In this document: piece by piece, positions 1-18,130 of the stretch
How positions within the stretch are numbered: the stretch's first letter is position 1
Layout: every line of letters starts with the position of its first letter
Source: Muraenolepis orangiensis
Lineage: Eukaryota; Chordata; Actinopteri; Gadiformes; Muraenolepididae
Assembly: GCA_027704905.1 (NCBI GenBank)
Contig: CM051005.1
Location: forward strand, 18,917,652 to 18,981,651
Reading direction: 5' to 3'
DNA: 64,000 nt
Notes under the pieces: generated by a model
Databases searched by the model: none
What the model was told of the DNA's origin: nothing
The model's input: the letters and a program-made list of their open reading frames with translations, nothing else
Made by a program: the position numbers and the translations under genes

Positions 1-136
<136 letters not shown>

Positions 137-413
137 AGGAACCAGACAGACATAGAAGCGCAGGACCGCCCCTTCCCGGGAATCAGAATCGAAACCTGGG
201 TCTAAGTGTAAGTCGTAGCGCCTTACACTAAGGTCATTCAACATAGGTAGACAAGAGACTAGAACTACCAGTCACATGACGTCATGAGTGCATTTCCTTC
301 CTACCAAGCCTCAAAGAGCGGAAGGTAAACAAGTAGTACTAGTAAAAGAGCTACTAAATTGGCTAACAATAGAGCTAACAAGCTAAGGATAGCCCGAACA
401 ACAGAGCTAGTAC

Positions 414-6900
<6,487 letters not shown>

Positions 6901-6902
6901 CA

Positions 6903-6904
<2 letters not shown>

Positions 6905-6998
<94 letters not shown>
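6905..6998. repeat. (GT)n microsatellite
   Basis: Pure GT run directly next to a minus-oriented LINE 3' end (from about 7001). Confidence 0.97.
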
Positions 6999-7000
6999 AT

Positions 7001-7482
7001 ACAAGATACAAGATATTTTTATTTGCCATTTATTATTTGCAACAAGTAGGGGAACACTTACTCTCCATTCCCTCCCGCAATATGAATTTCCCCAACAATG
7101 CTATGCTAAACTATTCAATACTATACTATATACACATACTATATGGTATACTATGTACTATACAATATACTACAAACAACACAATACTATAACAATACTG
7201 TACACAATAAAAAATAACAATAAAGTGACTGATGGATGATATATACATATGGTGAATTGTACAAAAAGCATTTTAAAGTGCCAGTAGTGCAGCAGCATCA
7301 TGCATACAGTGCAGCGCAGTGCAGAACAGTGCAGTGTCGGTAATGAGTGATGATGACCGTGTAATGTAATATGGATGACAATGTTATGATAGTGGCAGCA
7401 CTCCAAGCAGTTCAGTAGGCACACTGTCTGTGGATAAAAACAGTTGTTGAACCTGGTAGTCCTTGTACGGATGCTGCAGAAG
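7001..7482 (-). mobile_element. L2/CR1-like LINE 3' end, fragment
   Basis: Reverse complement matches the 3' part of the element at 49243-50300: end of the reverse transcriptase ORF (a CCGTACAAGGACTACCAGG-like block near 7450-7475) and a 3'UTR with the GGGAATGGGGAGTAAGC-type signature family. It is interrupted on the 5' side by a (GT)n run at 7484-7545. It is a 5'-truncated, inactive copy. Confidence 0.8.
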
Positions 7483-7483
7483 T

Positions 7484-7545
<62 letters not shown>
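7484..7545. repeat. (GT)n microsatellite
   Basis: GT run located exactly at the 5' truncation point of the preceding LINE fragment. Confidence 0.95.
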
Positions 7546-7547
<2 letters not shown>

Positions 7548-7839
7548 TTTGTGCATGGGTGCGTGGTGATGTGTGTGTGACAGTTGCGCACGTGTGGCTG
7601 TAATAAGTATAGGTGCTTCTTGAGGAGGAGAAGGTCAGTGAGCTAGTTGTGGCGGTGGGAGGGGGTGACGGAGGAGGAAGGTGAGTTGAGTGTGTTAACG
7701 GTTTCTGAGCATGACACACGTGTCGTGTTCTGTCACACGTGTTTTTCGTAGACAGATTTTTATTTGATGAGCGATGAAAATAACGACTAACAAAGTTAAC
7801 ATTCAACCAATCATCCAATCAATAAACACACAACTCTGG

Positions 7840-10148
7840 AACTCCAACAAATTTTTAATTGTTTTACTTCTGGCTAGAGGTGATCTTGGAAGGAGTCCAA
7901 GTCTTCTTCTTACAAAGAGTGACCAAAAATACTTTATTATTTTTATCGCGACTATCTTTGTTCAGGAAGTTAGCAGCACGTTTGTTTATAACTTTTGCAC
8001 ACTTCTGGAGATCAGATCGACAGTCGCTCGCCGCCTACCAGAGTTTTTTCATTCTTTCGACTCGGACGTCCCGCCCGAAGTCACGGCTGGATTATCTCCG
8101 ACCATCTTGGACACGATTACATGCAAGCGTTGCAGGAAGAAGCGAGGGAAGCGAGCCGGCATGCTAGTCAGGCTGAGATGTCGATCCGATCGCCCCCCAC
8201 TACCCACCATTCTACGGGCTGATGTACAGTCTCTGGACAATAAGTTAAGCGAGCTACAGGGGGTTACCGACGCAGCTATCGAGCCAATGGGATTTTCCGT
8301 CCACTGGGCGGACACAACAAAGGCTCTCTCCGGTAAAGATCGCGGAGGGGGGTATGCCTCATGATAAACAGATCTTGGTGCAAAGTCATGTACATCCCCT
8401 CAAGTCAAGTCAAGTCAAGTTCCCCGGACCTGGAGTACCTGATGCTTATGTGCCGTCCATTCTGGCTACCTCGGGAGTTTACAGCGGTAACCGTGACCGC
8501 TGTTTACATTCCCCCACAAGTCAACATGGACACAGCACTGAAGGAACTGTATGGGGCTGTCAGCGAACAGGAGTCGGCACACCCTGAGGCTGCTCTCATC
8601 GTGGTGGGGGACTTCAACAAGGCAACCTGAAGAAGGTTCTCCTGATGTTCTACCAACACATAACGAGCAACACACGGGGTGAGCGGATCCTCGACCACTG
8701 CTACACTCCCTTCCGTGATGGCTACAAGGCCCTCCTCCGTCCACCGTTCGGCAAATCAGACCACCGCTCTATCCAGCTACTCCCCGCCTATAGGCAGAGA
8801 CTGAAGCAGCAACCTATCGCTGTGAGGGATAGGTTCATCAATCACCGGGTTCATCAAGAAGTGCATAGATGACGTTTTTCTGACCAAGTCGGTTCGGATA
8901 TACCCCAACCAGAAACCATGGATTAACGGCGATGTTCACGCTGCCCTACACGCACGTAATGCCGCCTTTGGCTCCGGGAATATGGAGGAATATACGAGAG
9001 CCCGCTACGACCTTCGTAAGACCATCGTCACTGCCAAGCGGGAGTATAAGGACAGAGTGGAGGAGAAATTCAAGAGCCACTCTCGTATATTCCAGCGCCA
9101 GCCCTCTCCTCTACTCCCTCTACACCCACGACTGTATGGCTACGCACAGCTCAAACGTCATCATCAAGTTTGCTGACGACACGACAGTGATGGACCTGAT
9201 CGCCGGTGACGACGAGACAGCCTACAGGGATCAACAGTTGGATCACTGGAGCAGTGGTGCCAGGAGAACATCCTCGCCTTCAACGTCAAGAAGACCAAGG
9301 AGCTGATCGTGGACTACAGGAAGCAGAGAGGAGAGCACAGCCCTATCTCCATCGACGGTGTTGCAGTAGAGAGGGTCAGCAGCTTCAAGTTCCTCGGCGT
9401 GCACATCTCCGTGCGTGGACTCACATGGTTCACGCACACCACACACGTGGTGAAAAGGGCCCAACAACTCCTGTATTTCCTCAGGCGTCTGAGGAAATTC
9501 AGCATGGGACCCCGCATCCTAGAGAACATTCTATAACGGCACCATCGAGAATGTTCTTACAGGGTGTATGTAATGTAAATGTAATGTAAATGTAAATGTA
9601 AATGTAAATGTGTATCACCACCTGGTACGGGAACTGCAACGCACTCGAGCGCAGAGCGCTTCAAAGGGTGGTGCGGACTGCCCAGTATATCGTTGGAGGT
9701 GAGCTCCCCTCCCTCCTGGATATATACAACCAGCGGTGCGTGGCCAAGGCCAAACGCATCATAAAAGACATTGCCCACCCCAGCCACGAACTGTATTCAC
9801 TTTTACCGTCAGGCAGGCGATACCGCAGTATCAAGTGCCGTACAAATAGACTCAGAGATAGCTTCCACAGGCCATCAGGCTGCTGAACAAGGGCGTATAG
9901 CATATAACAATGTATATTTTATTACATTGATTTATATATACATATTTCTCTTTTTCTGTGCCGATATAGTGCATTTTATAAATTGCATTTTTAATTTATA
10001 TATTTAATTTTACAAGTTTTAACTTTATACAGTTTTATCCTATTTTTATAACTGCTGTCTGTCATCGGGTATTGCACATAAGATTTTCACTCACTGCTTT
10101 ATACTTGTGTAAACTGTGAAGTGACAATAAACTTGACTTGACTTGACT
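7840..10148 (+). mobile_element. L2/CR1-like LINE, internally deleted and frameshifted
   Basis: Remnant of a non-LTR retrotransposon. The N-terminal linker (CRKKRGKRAGM, near 8120-8160) and apurinic endonuclease domain are readable in pieces: LDNKLSELQ (8235), MINRSWC (8361), AVYIPPQ (8500), VVGDFN (8605), LDHCYTPFRD (8690), GKSDHRSI (8750) and YPNQKPW (8900). At about 9085 the frame jumps from the pre-RT region straight into the RT palm (LYGYAQL, then FADDTTVMDL near 9170), so the N-terminal half of RT is deleted. Thumb and C-terminal parts follow (SFKFLGVHIS, IESVLTG-like, LPSGRRYRSIK) to about 9890. A 3'UTR ends in ACTTG repeats at 10130-10148. Several frameshifts make it non-functional. 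The 5' boundary is uncertain. Confidence 0.88.
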
Positions 10149-10290
10149 CCCGAACCAAACAAACAACCAAGTTCACTGGAGCTCAGACACCAAAACCAAA
10201 CAAACAACCAAGATCACTGGAACTCACACACCCAAAAACCCAAACCAAACAAACAACCAAAAGAGATCACTGGAGCTCAGACTTCTCGAC
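10149..10290. repeat. Short tandem repeat, ~56-bp unit x about 2.5
   Basis: Units containing AACCAAACAAACAACCAAG followed by TCACTGGAGCTCAGAC. They directly follow the tail of the upstream LINE. Confidence 0.85.
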
Positions 10291-10507
10291 CAAATCAAAA
10301 CAAGTTTACATTAAACATCCTGCCGTAGGCCTACGCCTGGACCATACCCCGTCAAAGTCAAGGCGCACTGCGACCACTTGTGATTGCAGTGACTCATCAC
10401 TGGGTTTCCCTCTGGGACATATCTTGGTAGGAGAGGAATAATTGGCTCCATGAATAATCCTCAGCAGAGGTTAGAACTAGAGGGGTGTTTTCCCAGAACA
10501 CAAGTCA

Positions 10508-11092
10508 ATACATTGTATATAAAGATTCAAGATTCAAGAGGTTTTTATAGTACAATTGGATTCACATTCACATTCTGAATCTAAACTATGCAATATTGTA
10601 CAATAGAATACTATACTATAAACAACACTATATACTACTTACAATAAACTATTATATATACAACACTTTACTAAAACAATACTATACACAATAAAGGACA
10701 ATAAAGTGACTGAGGGATGATACATTATATACATATGGCAAATGATGCAAAAAGCATTTTAAAGTGCCAGTAGTGTAGCAGCATCATTCATACAGTGCAG
10801 TGCAGTGTAGAAGAGTGCAGTTACTGTAATGAGTTCAGAAAGTCCAGTTAAAGAAGTATGAAATATGGGTGACAATGTTATGATAGCAGCACTCCTAGCA
10901 GTTCAGTAGGACCACTGCCTGTGGGTAGAAACTGTCCTTGAACCTGAACCTAGTCCTGGTTCAGATACTATGGTACCGCCGACCGGACCGCAGGGAGGGA
11001 GAAAAGATGGTGCCCAGGGTGGTTATGGTCCTTAATGATGGAGATGCCCTTCTTCCGACATCTGGTCCTAAAGGTCTCCTCGATGTGTGCGT
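10508..11092 (-). mobile_element. L2/CR1-like LINE 3' end, fragment
   Basis: Same family as the 49-50 kb element, reversed: A/T-rich 3' tail at 10508-10560, 3'UTR with TTTAAAGTGCCAGTAGTG, and the end of the RT ORF near 10950-11090 (reverse complement of the LPSGRR and RCRKK-encoding segment). Truncated at its 5' side. Confidence 0.8.
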
Positions 11093-12200
11093 GTGTAACG
11101 TAACGGAAGCACGTTCTAGCCATGAAGCTAGGGCCTATCTCTTTCCCCTGTGTCTAAAAAGCCCCCATCAAAGTGCGTGAGAGAGGGGGCTATAGGGTGG
11201 TTGTGGGTTAAGTGTTGGTGTTGTATATATATATGTAACGAGGGTTCCTATTGTAGACATCTGCTTTTTTTCTATATATATATTTTTAAACCAATCATGC
11301 GTTTGAAAATACGCCAACCAAACTCGTGATCTCGTGATTCACGAATATCTTCACAAATGTCACTGCCTGTTTGTTCCCTTGGCAACGCGGTAACCATGGC
11401 CTTCGCTCTCGCGCGCGTGTGTGTGTCTTCATATCGGCGCGCACTCTGGAGACCCAAGGTGTTATTTGGAAAGTTGATTGGCCGCCACTTGTGTGCGTCG
11501 TCGTATGTGAGCAGAGCTGACGTGACTCCGGTTCACTCACCGGAGGGCTTTCTGAACTCATTACAGTAACTGCACTTTGTCCCCAATGCTGTTTTTGTTC
11601 ATGACACTCCAATAGAGACAACTGCTCTGTGTAGTAGATAGATGGAGTAGATAGTATGAAAATACCTTTTCAGTGTTTTTCGTCAGGTGACGTGTGGCGA
11701 GAAGGTAACCCGTTGCCAAGGCAACAAAGGACTTAGAGAATGATATACTTTTTTCAACATATGCATTTTTGATCATCAGCAATATAAATACACACAAAGT
11801 GGCATACATACTTACACAGACACACAGACACAGACACACACACACACGTTATATTTCTTATATTTACAATAAAATAGTAATACTAATACAATTGTCTACA
11901 TTGGAGATGGAGTTCATATGGCTTCTTCTTACACATCTAGATACCTTACCTCCAATTCTATTCAGGTCCATTCTATTCTAATAACCCTAGAACCAGTGAC
12001 CACATTGACCAACTGATTTCGTTTTTTGGACTATTCTGTCTGTGGACTTTCCAACAGTCTCTGAATGTCAGTCTGGCTTCCTCTATTCTGGGATTTTTTT
12101 TGTGTGACTGATACCAACGACTTATTTTGGTCTGACTTTAGAGAGAACAGAGACAAGCAGAAGAGGAAGTTGTTCATGTGATGGAATAGCGGGGCTGTGG

Positions 12201-12241
<41 letters not shown>

Positions 12242-12526
12242 CTTATACAGCCCAGTGGAGACCAGCCCAGTGCTCTACACTGGCTGCCATGGTGAGGTGA
12301 GGTGAAAGTGGGTTGGTGGGGGAGGGGTGTGTTGGATCGATGTATGGAGGGGGGTGGGGAGAGAGGAAGTGGGAGTTTGGAGACTCGGAAGGAGTGGGAG
12401 GAGAACGACCTCCAGTGTGCAGACACACATTAGGTGAATATACCGTCGTCATGGAGACTCCACAGATGTTGCCCGAGAGAATTATGTGGCAGCGGTTTAT
12501 TTGGCCCTTTGTTTGGAGATGGCATG

Positions 12527-12564
<38 letters not shown>

Positions 12565-12830
12565 GCACAACCTTAGTGATACCAGCAGACACCCCCCCAC
12601 ACACACACACACACACACTCTCACACACTCTTGTGGTTTCCGAAACATTTGCTGTAATTCCCTTTCAGGGCTTGACGAGAGCGAGAGAGTTGCCGCCTCT
12701 GCTCATGAGGTGGATCCCAAGATGTCGGCAGTCACCGTCTCAGACTCTGCGTCAGCGGTCACTAAGTGTGCGCCATCCTTCCCCATCCACCGAGAGAGAA
12801 ACCAACACACTTTCTGTACCAAACGAGGAC
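11093..12830. other. Intergenic DNA with short CA/GT repeats
   Basis: No exon with splice signals or family motif could be supported. It contains (CA)n runs at 12201-12238, 12530-12563 and 12597-12620, and a short LINE-like piece near 11545-11580. A small block at 12660-12770 has an open frame without recognisable domains. Confidence 0.5.
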
Positions 12831-12836
12831 TTTATT
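12831..12836 (-). terminator. Candidate poly(A) signal for the RGS gene
   Basis: TTTATT on the plus strand is AATAAA on the minus strand, about 660 bases downstream of the RGS stop codon. The 3'UTR between (12837-13496) contains a G-homopolymer at 13353-13376. Assignment is by position only. Confidence 0.4.
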
Positions 12837-13496
12837 CAGCTCATTTCTTTTCATTTGGAATACAAAATATATATAAAATAGAATCTTTTCATTTTTTAAC
12901 ATTCAAAATTCAACGTTTAAATAGTGTTGTAAAAATAAATATTAGAAGAATAAATAGTATAACAATAAATAGGCATTCAACAAAATTTTTTTTTTAAAAA
13001 CAGTTTCCATACCGGCAAAAGCTTTACTTTGACCACAAACTGGCATTTTACACACAATCCTTCATATTATACATTCGGCTCAGGTCGACTGAGTGTGCTG
13101 TAGGCGTTAATAAATAAATATAGGCTTTAATAAATAAATTCAGTCGAGTTGTAAATCATTGTAGAAGCCCGGTTCCCCCGGAGTTCTAAGAGTCAAGTGT
13201 CATGTGACCCGGCGTCTCGGCTGAGGCCTTCGGCCCTTTCTCTTCCAAACAAACAAACAAAAACCCACAAACAAGACTTTCCTGGATCAGTGTCACTCTT
13301 CTTCCCGAGATGGGAGTGAGATTTTCCAATCCCTGCATCACGATCAGCTGCCGGGGGGGGGGGGGGGGGGGGGGGGTCGGCCCCGGCAGCTGATCGGGGG
13401 TCGGCCCGTACCACGACGACCTCTAGTCGGGGTGGTTTCTGGTGGTTTATGTTTTTGCTGTCGCTTTCTTTGTCGTCGTCAGTGGTCGTTGTCGTT

Positions 13497-14236
13497 TTAG
13501 CCGGTCTTGGCGCTGCGGATGAGCTCCAGGTAGGCGGGACTCTTGAGGAAGCGGGGATAGCAGTCCTTCTGCATCAGCCCGTAGATCTTGGCCTGGGCCA
13601 GGTCGAAGCACCCGAGGCTGGCCTGCTTCATGTTCTCCAGGGTCTGGGCTTTGGTGGTGTGGTCCAGGTTCACCTGGGAGAGGAGAGGAGAAAAGCACAT
13701 TGTTATTACTATAATGTGATCAGCATTAGGGTATATAAGAGGAAGCAGACAAATGAAAGTTGTCTCATGTGTAACATTTTAATGTTGCGTAGTTTACATC
13801 TATATTTAGTCAGCTTAGCAGGCGCCTTCATCCAAAGCGACTTACTAACTGTCAAGTGCCGCAAACAGCGTAGCGTCGCTATATGACTCTTTAAAACTAT
13901 ACAAGCAATTATGTATTCATGAAATACATTTATGGAAATATGTAACTATGTGTCCACACAGGAATTGTATCAATGTGGCACCAACAAGTCACCTGATTGA
14001 AATTCAGTCTTTCCACTCACTGACTCACTCACTCACTCACTCGGTCATTCACGTCCGTGTGGCATTTACCTCTCTGGGCGCGTCGGTGCTGATGAACTCC
14101 TGGTAGATCTTCTGGGCCTTGGCCGAGAGCTGGGAGGTCTTGGTAGTTCTGTAGTCATTGCAGGCCAAGTAGAAAGCTATGTTCTCCTCGCTGAACTCTG
14201 ACTGCAGGAAAGCTCTGAAAAAACACAGCCCATCTG

Positions 14237-14304
<68 letters not shown>

Positions 14305-14902
14305 GAGAGAGAGAGAGAGAATTAGCATTCTGGCAGCTTTGAGAGTCCAAACCTCCTAACTGTCGGCAACGGAGATGGATTGACTTACTTTGGCTGGACA
14401 GCAGCGTCTCGAACGACTCATTCCAAGTCAAGGGCTCGTTCATGTTCAACCTGCGACCAGTAAAGAAGGACCAGTTTAGACACGGAAGAAGTCGGATGGA
14501 AAAAAATGAACCAGTGGACATGTGGACACACACGTTGATTTTATCTGATTGTTTTACCTTTGCGTGTCCGTTTTGTTGGAGTGTCCCATGATGCCACTGT
14601 GGTCCTGCCTGTGTCTCAAACCCGCGAACAGAGCTTTCAGTTGCTTTGCCCTGGAGAAGGAGAAAAAGTCAACATGTTTAGGATTTCCATTGGAAGTCCT
14701 CTGGGTGTTTTGGCCATCACAATAGCGAACAGCATGTTTTTCATTAGAGCATAGTTTCAGAACAGTACAGAGAGAGCTAGAGAGAGATAACAAACAGACA
14801 ACAAACAACTAACTAAGCAACTGACAAACTGAAAAGAAACCAAAAAAAGTTAACATACCTCTCAAGACAAGTGAGGGGTAGTGAATCAAGTCCTCTGCAC
14901 AT
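13497..14902 (-). CDS. R4-subfamily regulator of G-protein signalling (RGS4/RGS5 type)
   Basis: GTPase-activating protein for Gi/Gq alpha subunits at the plasma membrane. Five coding exons, all phase-consistent: 14902-14859 (MCRGLDSLPLTCLE), 14650-14558 (RAKQLKALFAGLRHRQ), 14450-14389 (LTWNESFETLLSSQ, 62 bp, matching the small third exon of R4 genes), 14233-14070 (NGLCFFRAFLQSEFSEEN..., ISTDAPRE) and 13673-13497 (VNLDHTTK..., DCYPRFLKS, stop TAA). Total is 179 aa, the usual R4 size. The start has Met-Cys2 and an amphipathic N-terminal helix, as in RGS4/5/16, where Cys2 is a known N-degron and lipidation site. The RGS box spans about residues 55-172 and keeps the SEEN, VNLD and D-x-Y-P-R-F contact residues; the usual Trp after SEEN is Tyr (IAFY). 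Adjacency to nos1ap favours rgs4/rgs5, but I cannot choose the paralogue. Confidence 0.93.
14241..14320. repeat. (GA)n microsatellite in RGS intron 3
   Basis: Read on the coding (minus) strand it is a (CT)n tract ending directly at the CCATCCAG acceptor of exon 4. Confidence 0.95.
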
Positions 14903-15071
14903 GATAAGGGCAAAGAAGTCACCCAGAGCGCTGCTACGTATCTCAAAAGGGGAGAAGAGGCAGGAGGAGAAGCAGGACGGAGAGAGGAGGACGAGACACG
15001 TGTGTGTGTGTGTGTTGTTAGCTGTTGGTCGGGCTGGAGCTGTGTTGGCTGGGTGGGAAGACGGAGCCTCT

Positions 15072-15114
15072 TTATAAGGCCGTCTGCCCCGTGACGTCAC
15101 GGCTCTCAGCCAAT
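15072..15114 (-). promoter_or_regulatory. RGS gene core promoter: CCAAT, CRE and TATA
   Basis: Upstream of the RGS ATG, reading on the minus strand: an ATTGG (inverted CCAAT, 15110-15114), a perfect palindromic cAMP response element TGACGTCA (15092-15099), then TTATAA (15072-15077). The order and tight spacing fit a TATA promoter starting about 140 bases before the ATG. The elements are seen; CREB control is inferred. Confidence 0.75.
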
Positions 15115-15473
15115 CGGGCGAGTGCAGGCATTATGAGGATGGTCATAAGTCTTTAACTGTGGACTGCTTCCTGGGGGTTGCGCACGTGTGTGTGTATGTG
15201 ACACTGAGGGAAAAAAGCATGTTTCTATTCTATTTTCTGACCGGAAATATATGTTTAATAGTATAGCTAATGATCGATCAATAGGGTGTCTACATGTATC
15301 GGGTCTTGACAAAATAATGTGTCTGTGTGTATGTGAGTTTGGTCATATATGTTTGTTAAAGTGCATGTAAGCCTGTCTGGTGTGTGTGTGTGTGTATGTC
15401 CTTGCCCAATGTGTGTGCGTATATGTGTGTGTGTATGTAAGGGTGTGTGTGTGTGAGCTTGCAGGATTTATCA

Positions 15474-15504
<31 letters not shown>

Positions 15505-15586
15505 GCATGCGCATGCATGTGTGATTGCATGTTGTGTGTGAGCACGTGTGTGTGTGTTTGTGTGTATGTGTGTGTGTGTGTGTGAG

Positions 15587-15636
<50 letters not shown>

Positions 15637-16519
15637 TGTAATACTATTAGATATTATGGCGGCAATCAAACCCGTAAATCACCGGGACAATCAGTCACCT
15701 TTCCTGTCTGCTAACAAACCTTCCAGTAAGCAGCCACTACCAGCCATACCAATAACCCGGAGGTGTGTGTGTTTGTGTGTGTGTTTGTGTGCGCACGCGC
15801 ACATGTGTGTGTGACACACACAGTGTAAAAACACACACAACACACAGTGTAAAAAAAGAGAGCCAACAATAACTCCCCTATGCGTTGGCTCACTTTTTTG
15901 CATTTACGGCAAAGAGGAACACAGGGGTTTTAACTGGGAAGCCGGAAATGAAAACGCAAACTTCCTGCAGGAACGACAGACGACAATACTCCCTTTCTCC
16001 GCCTTCCTCCTTCTCCTTCCTCCTCCTCCTCCTCCTCCTTCTCTGCCGTCCCCGCTGCTGTACCAAACCTCCAGGGGAAAATAGCTCCCTGGAAAACGTC
16101 CATTGTTGTCCATGTTGACCACGAACCGACGGGTCAATTCACAGGAACGGAAGAACCGCGTGGCTTCCTGGCTGGGGAGTGTGTCGGACAAGGTGATGTT
16201 AGACATGGTGGTGGTGTGAGACATTTCTGGACTGCCAGAATGCAAACCCTGACTTAAAAAGACTACTTTCATCTTGAAGAGGGGTGGGGGGAACTACAAC
16301 CTCCTGGGGTGGCATAGTTCTTCTCTTTAAATTAAAAGCAGCCTTTTTTTGTCACTGGTTATTATTGTGAGGATGGTCCAGGCTGCTATAGGTCACTTTA
16401 CGCATCTGAATTACGCATCTGTGTTCATTAATGTGATATAAGTATGTTTACAACATGCTGTCTATTCTTTTATTTGTACTTAAACAGCTGCTAAACAGCT
16501 GCCGTGTCTTATTCAACTG

Positions 16520-16550
<31 letters not shown>

Positions 16551-17460
16551 AAAAAATAAAAAACATACCTTACCTACTGACCCACTGAGGGTGGGTCCAG
16601 CGGTTTCAATGGTCTGCACATGGTAATATGAATAATGACAGATGATGACAAAATGACTGTGTGTGTCTTATCTGCTAAACGTCGCTAGCTATAATCATCA
16701 ATATTATTCCATTATGCTTATGATGTTTAGAAACCATTTATTGTTGTGATGCGCATGTGTGTGTGAGTGTGTGCGTGTGTGTGTCTGTGTGTCTGTGCCT
16801 GTGTGTGTCTGTGCCTGTGTGTATATGTGTGAGGACGCGTGTTTGTAATATGCTCTTAGGTCAGATACACAGGGAATGGTCATTCAATGCTCACATTGAA
16901 TAAAAAGATAGTAATATAATAACCCTTCTCCATACCTTATATAACACGCCTAGACAGAGATATCTTTCCCTGTGTAATCTCACAGTGCTCCAATCTTAGT
17001 CGACAGTTTGACTCAGCCAAATCTGCTTCCTGCTTAAGATCTACTACGATGAGTATCTCAAGCCTGCTTGCACTTCACTTGCGGGAAAGCAATCCAATAT
17101 TCTGGAAATTCCAAACAACTAAGAACGTCCGATTCCCAAAGCCCCTGACCCCCAGACATGGCCGGGCCTCCGAGAGAGACTTCCTCCTGCTCTCTGTTAT
17201 TGTTGCATCACGTCTCCCCCCTCTCTCTTCAGTTTAAAAAGAGTCCCCCTCATCACATTAAAAACACAATATCCAATCCAAAGATCATTTTGTCACATTG
17301 TGGTCAATCTCATTTGGTTATTTTTTGGGGGAAGTTTTCGGATTGCCTTCAGTACAACTTTGTTGTAATGTGTGTGTTGTGGTAGAGAGCCATATTCATG
17401 TCACAGAAAAAGAGGACGAGAGGAAGATATACTTCATTGATTTGTTATATTTAGGCAGGG
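15115..17460. other. Intergenic DNA, GT-rich at 15330-15640
   Basis: Mostly GT-type low complexity at 15330-15640 and 16748-16850, an (AT)n run near 16520-16544, and unique AT-rich DNA. A minus-strand open frame at 16272-15904 (MSNITLSDTLPSQEA near its start) is described under findings; no family recognised. Confidence 0.5.
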
Positions 17461-17990
17461 CAGGGTTTATTACCTACGCCATCGAAGATAGACCGCAGGT
17501 TATGTTTTCACCCCTGCTTCGCTGTCTTTCAGCAGGATCACTCATAAAGTTCTGTATTCGGAATTGGACAAAACTTGGTGGTTAGATTGCTTATGGGCCA
17601 ACCGATTTTGGCGCAGATCTGAATCCGGATCCATCATTTTTTTGAAAGATTCTTCAGCATTGGGAGAAATAAAAACAAGTTATTAAAATATTTGCATAAA
17701 ACTTGGAGGTGAAGGTTTAGGTGGAACGCCAATAAAGGGTTACAAGAACATTTAGGGAAATATCGGGATACAAATCTGCAGATCCCACTGCAGATCCGGA
17801 TCCAGGACAATGTACATGCTAAATAAGGGCAAATGATTAATCACGTGGACTGGATTAAATGGTGAAGAACTGTTGCTTAGGAGGGATTGTTTTGCCTTAG
17901 AAATAGGGCAAAGGGGACTATTTAGTGTGGCGGAGGTATGTGGCCTACTGAGGGCCCTGTAGTCTTGCATGTTTTAAACAAGACCAGATT
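17461..17990. mobile_element. Degenerate non-autonomous DNA-type repeat
   Basis: Begins with a TTACCTACGCCATCGAAGA-like end, then ATCACTCATAAAGTTCTGTA, GACAAAACTTGGTGG and CAGATCTGAATCCGGATCC blocks. The same blocks recur reversed at 62880-63115 and in part at 44655-44745 and 58575-58665. No coding capacity. I infer an old MITE-like family; the class is uncertain. Confidence 0.6.
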
Positions 17991-18065
17991 GGACCCGCTA
18001 GATATGGACCTAGCAGAGTAGGCGGGTTACGACCCGGTACAAGCTATAACAACGATCGGCCTGTC

Positions 18066-18130
18066 ACATGGTCTGCCCGCCCCAGCCCCCCCCCCCAGCC
18101 CCCCCCCGCCCCCCCCCCCTTCCCCTACCC
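18066..18130. repeat. Poly-C-rich stretch
   Basis: Interrupted C homopolymers (CCCCCCCC blocks). From 18130 to 19195 I see no gene; there is a short (CT)n at 18763-18786 and a CpG-rich GCGGCGG patch at 18975-19045. Confidence 0.8.

Noticed and set aside
12660..12800. Possible exon after TTCCCTTTCAG (LDESERVAASAHEVDPK)
   Set aside because: An acceptor-like site and short open frame only; no donor, homology or partner exon.
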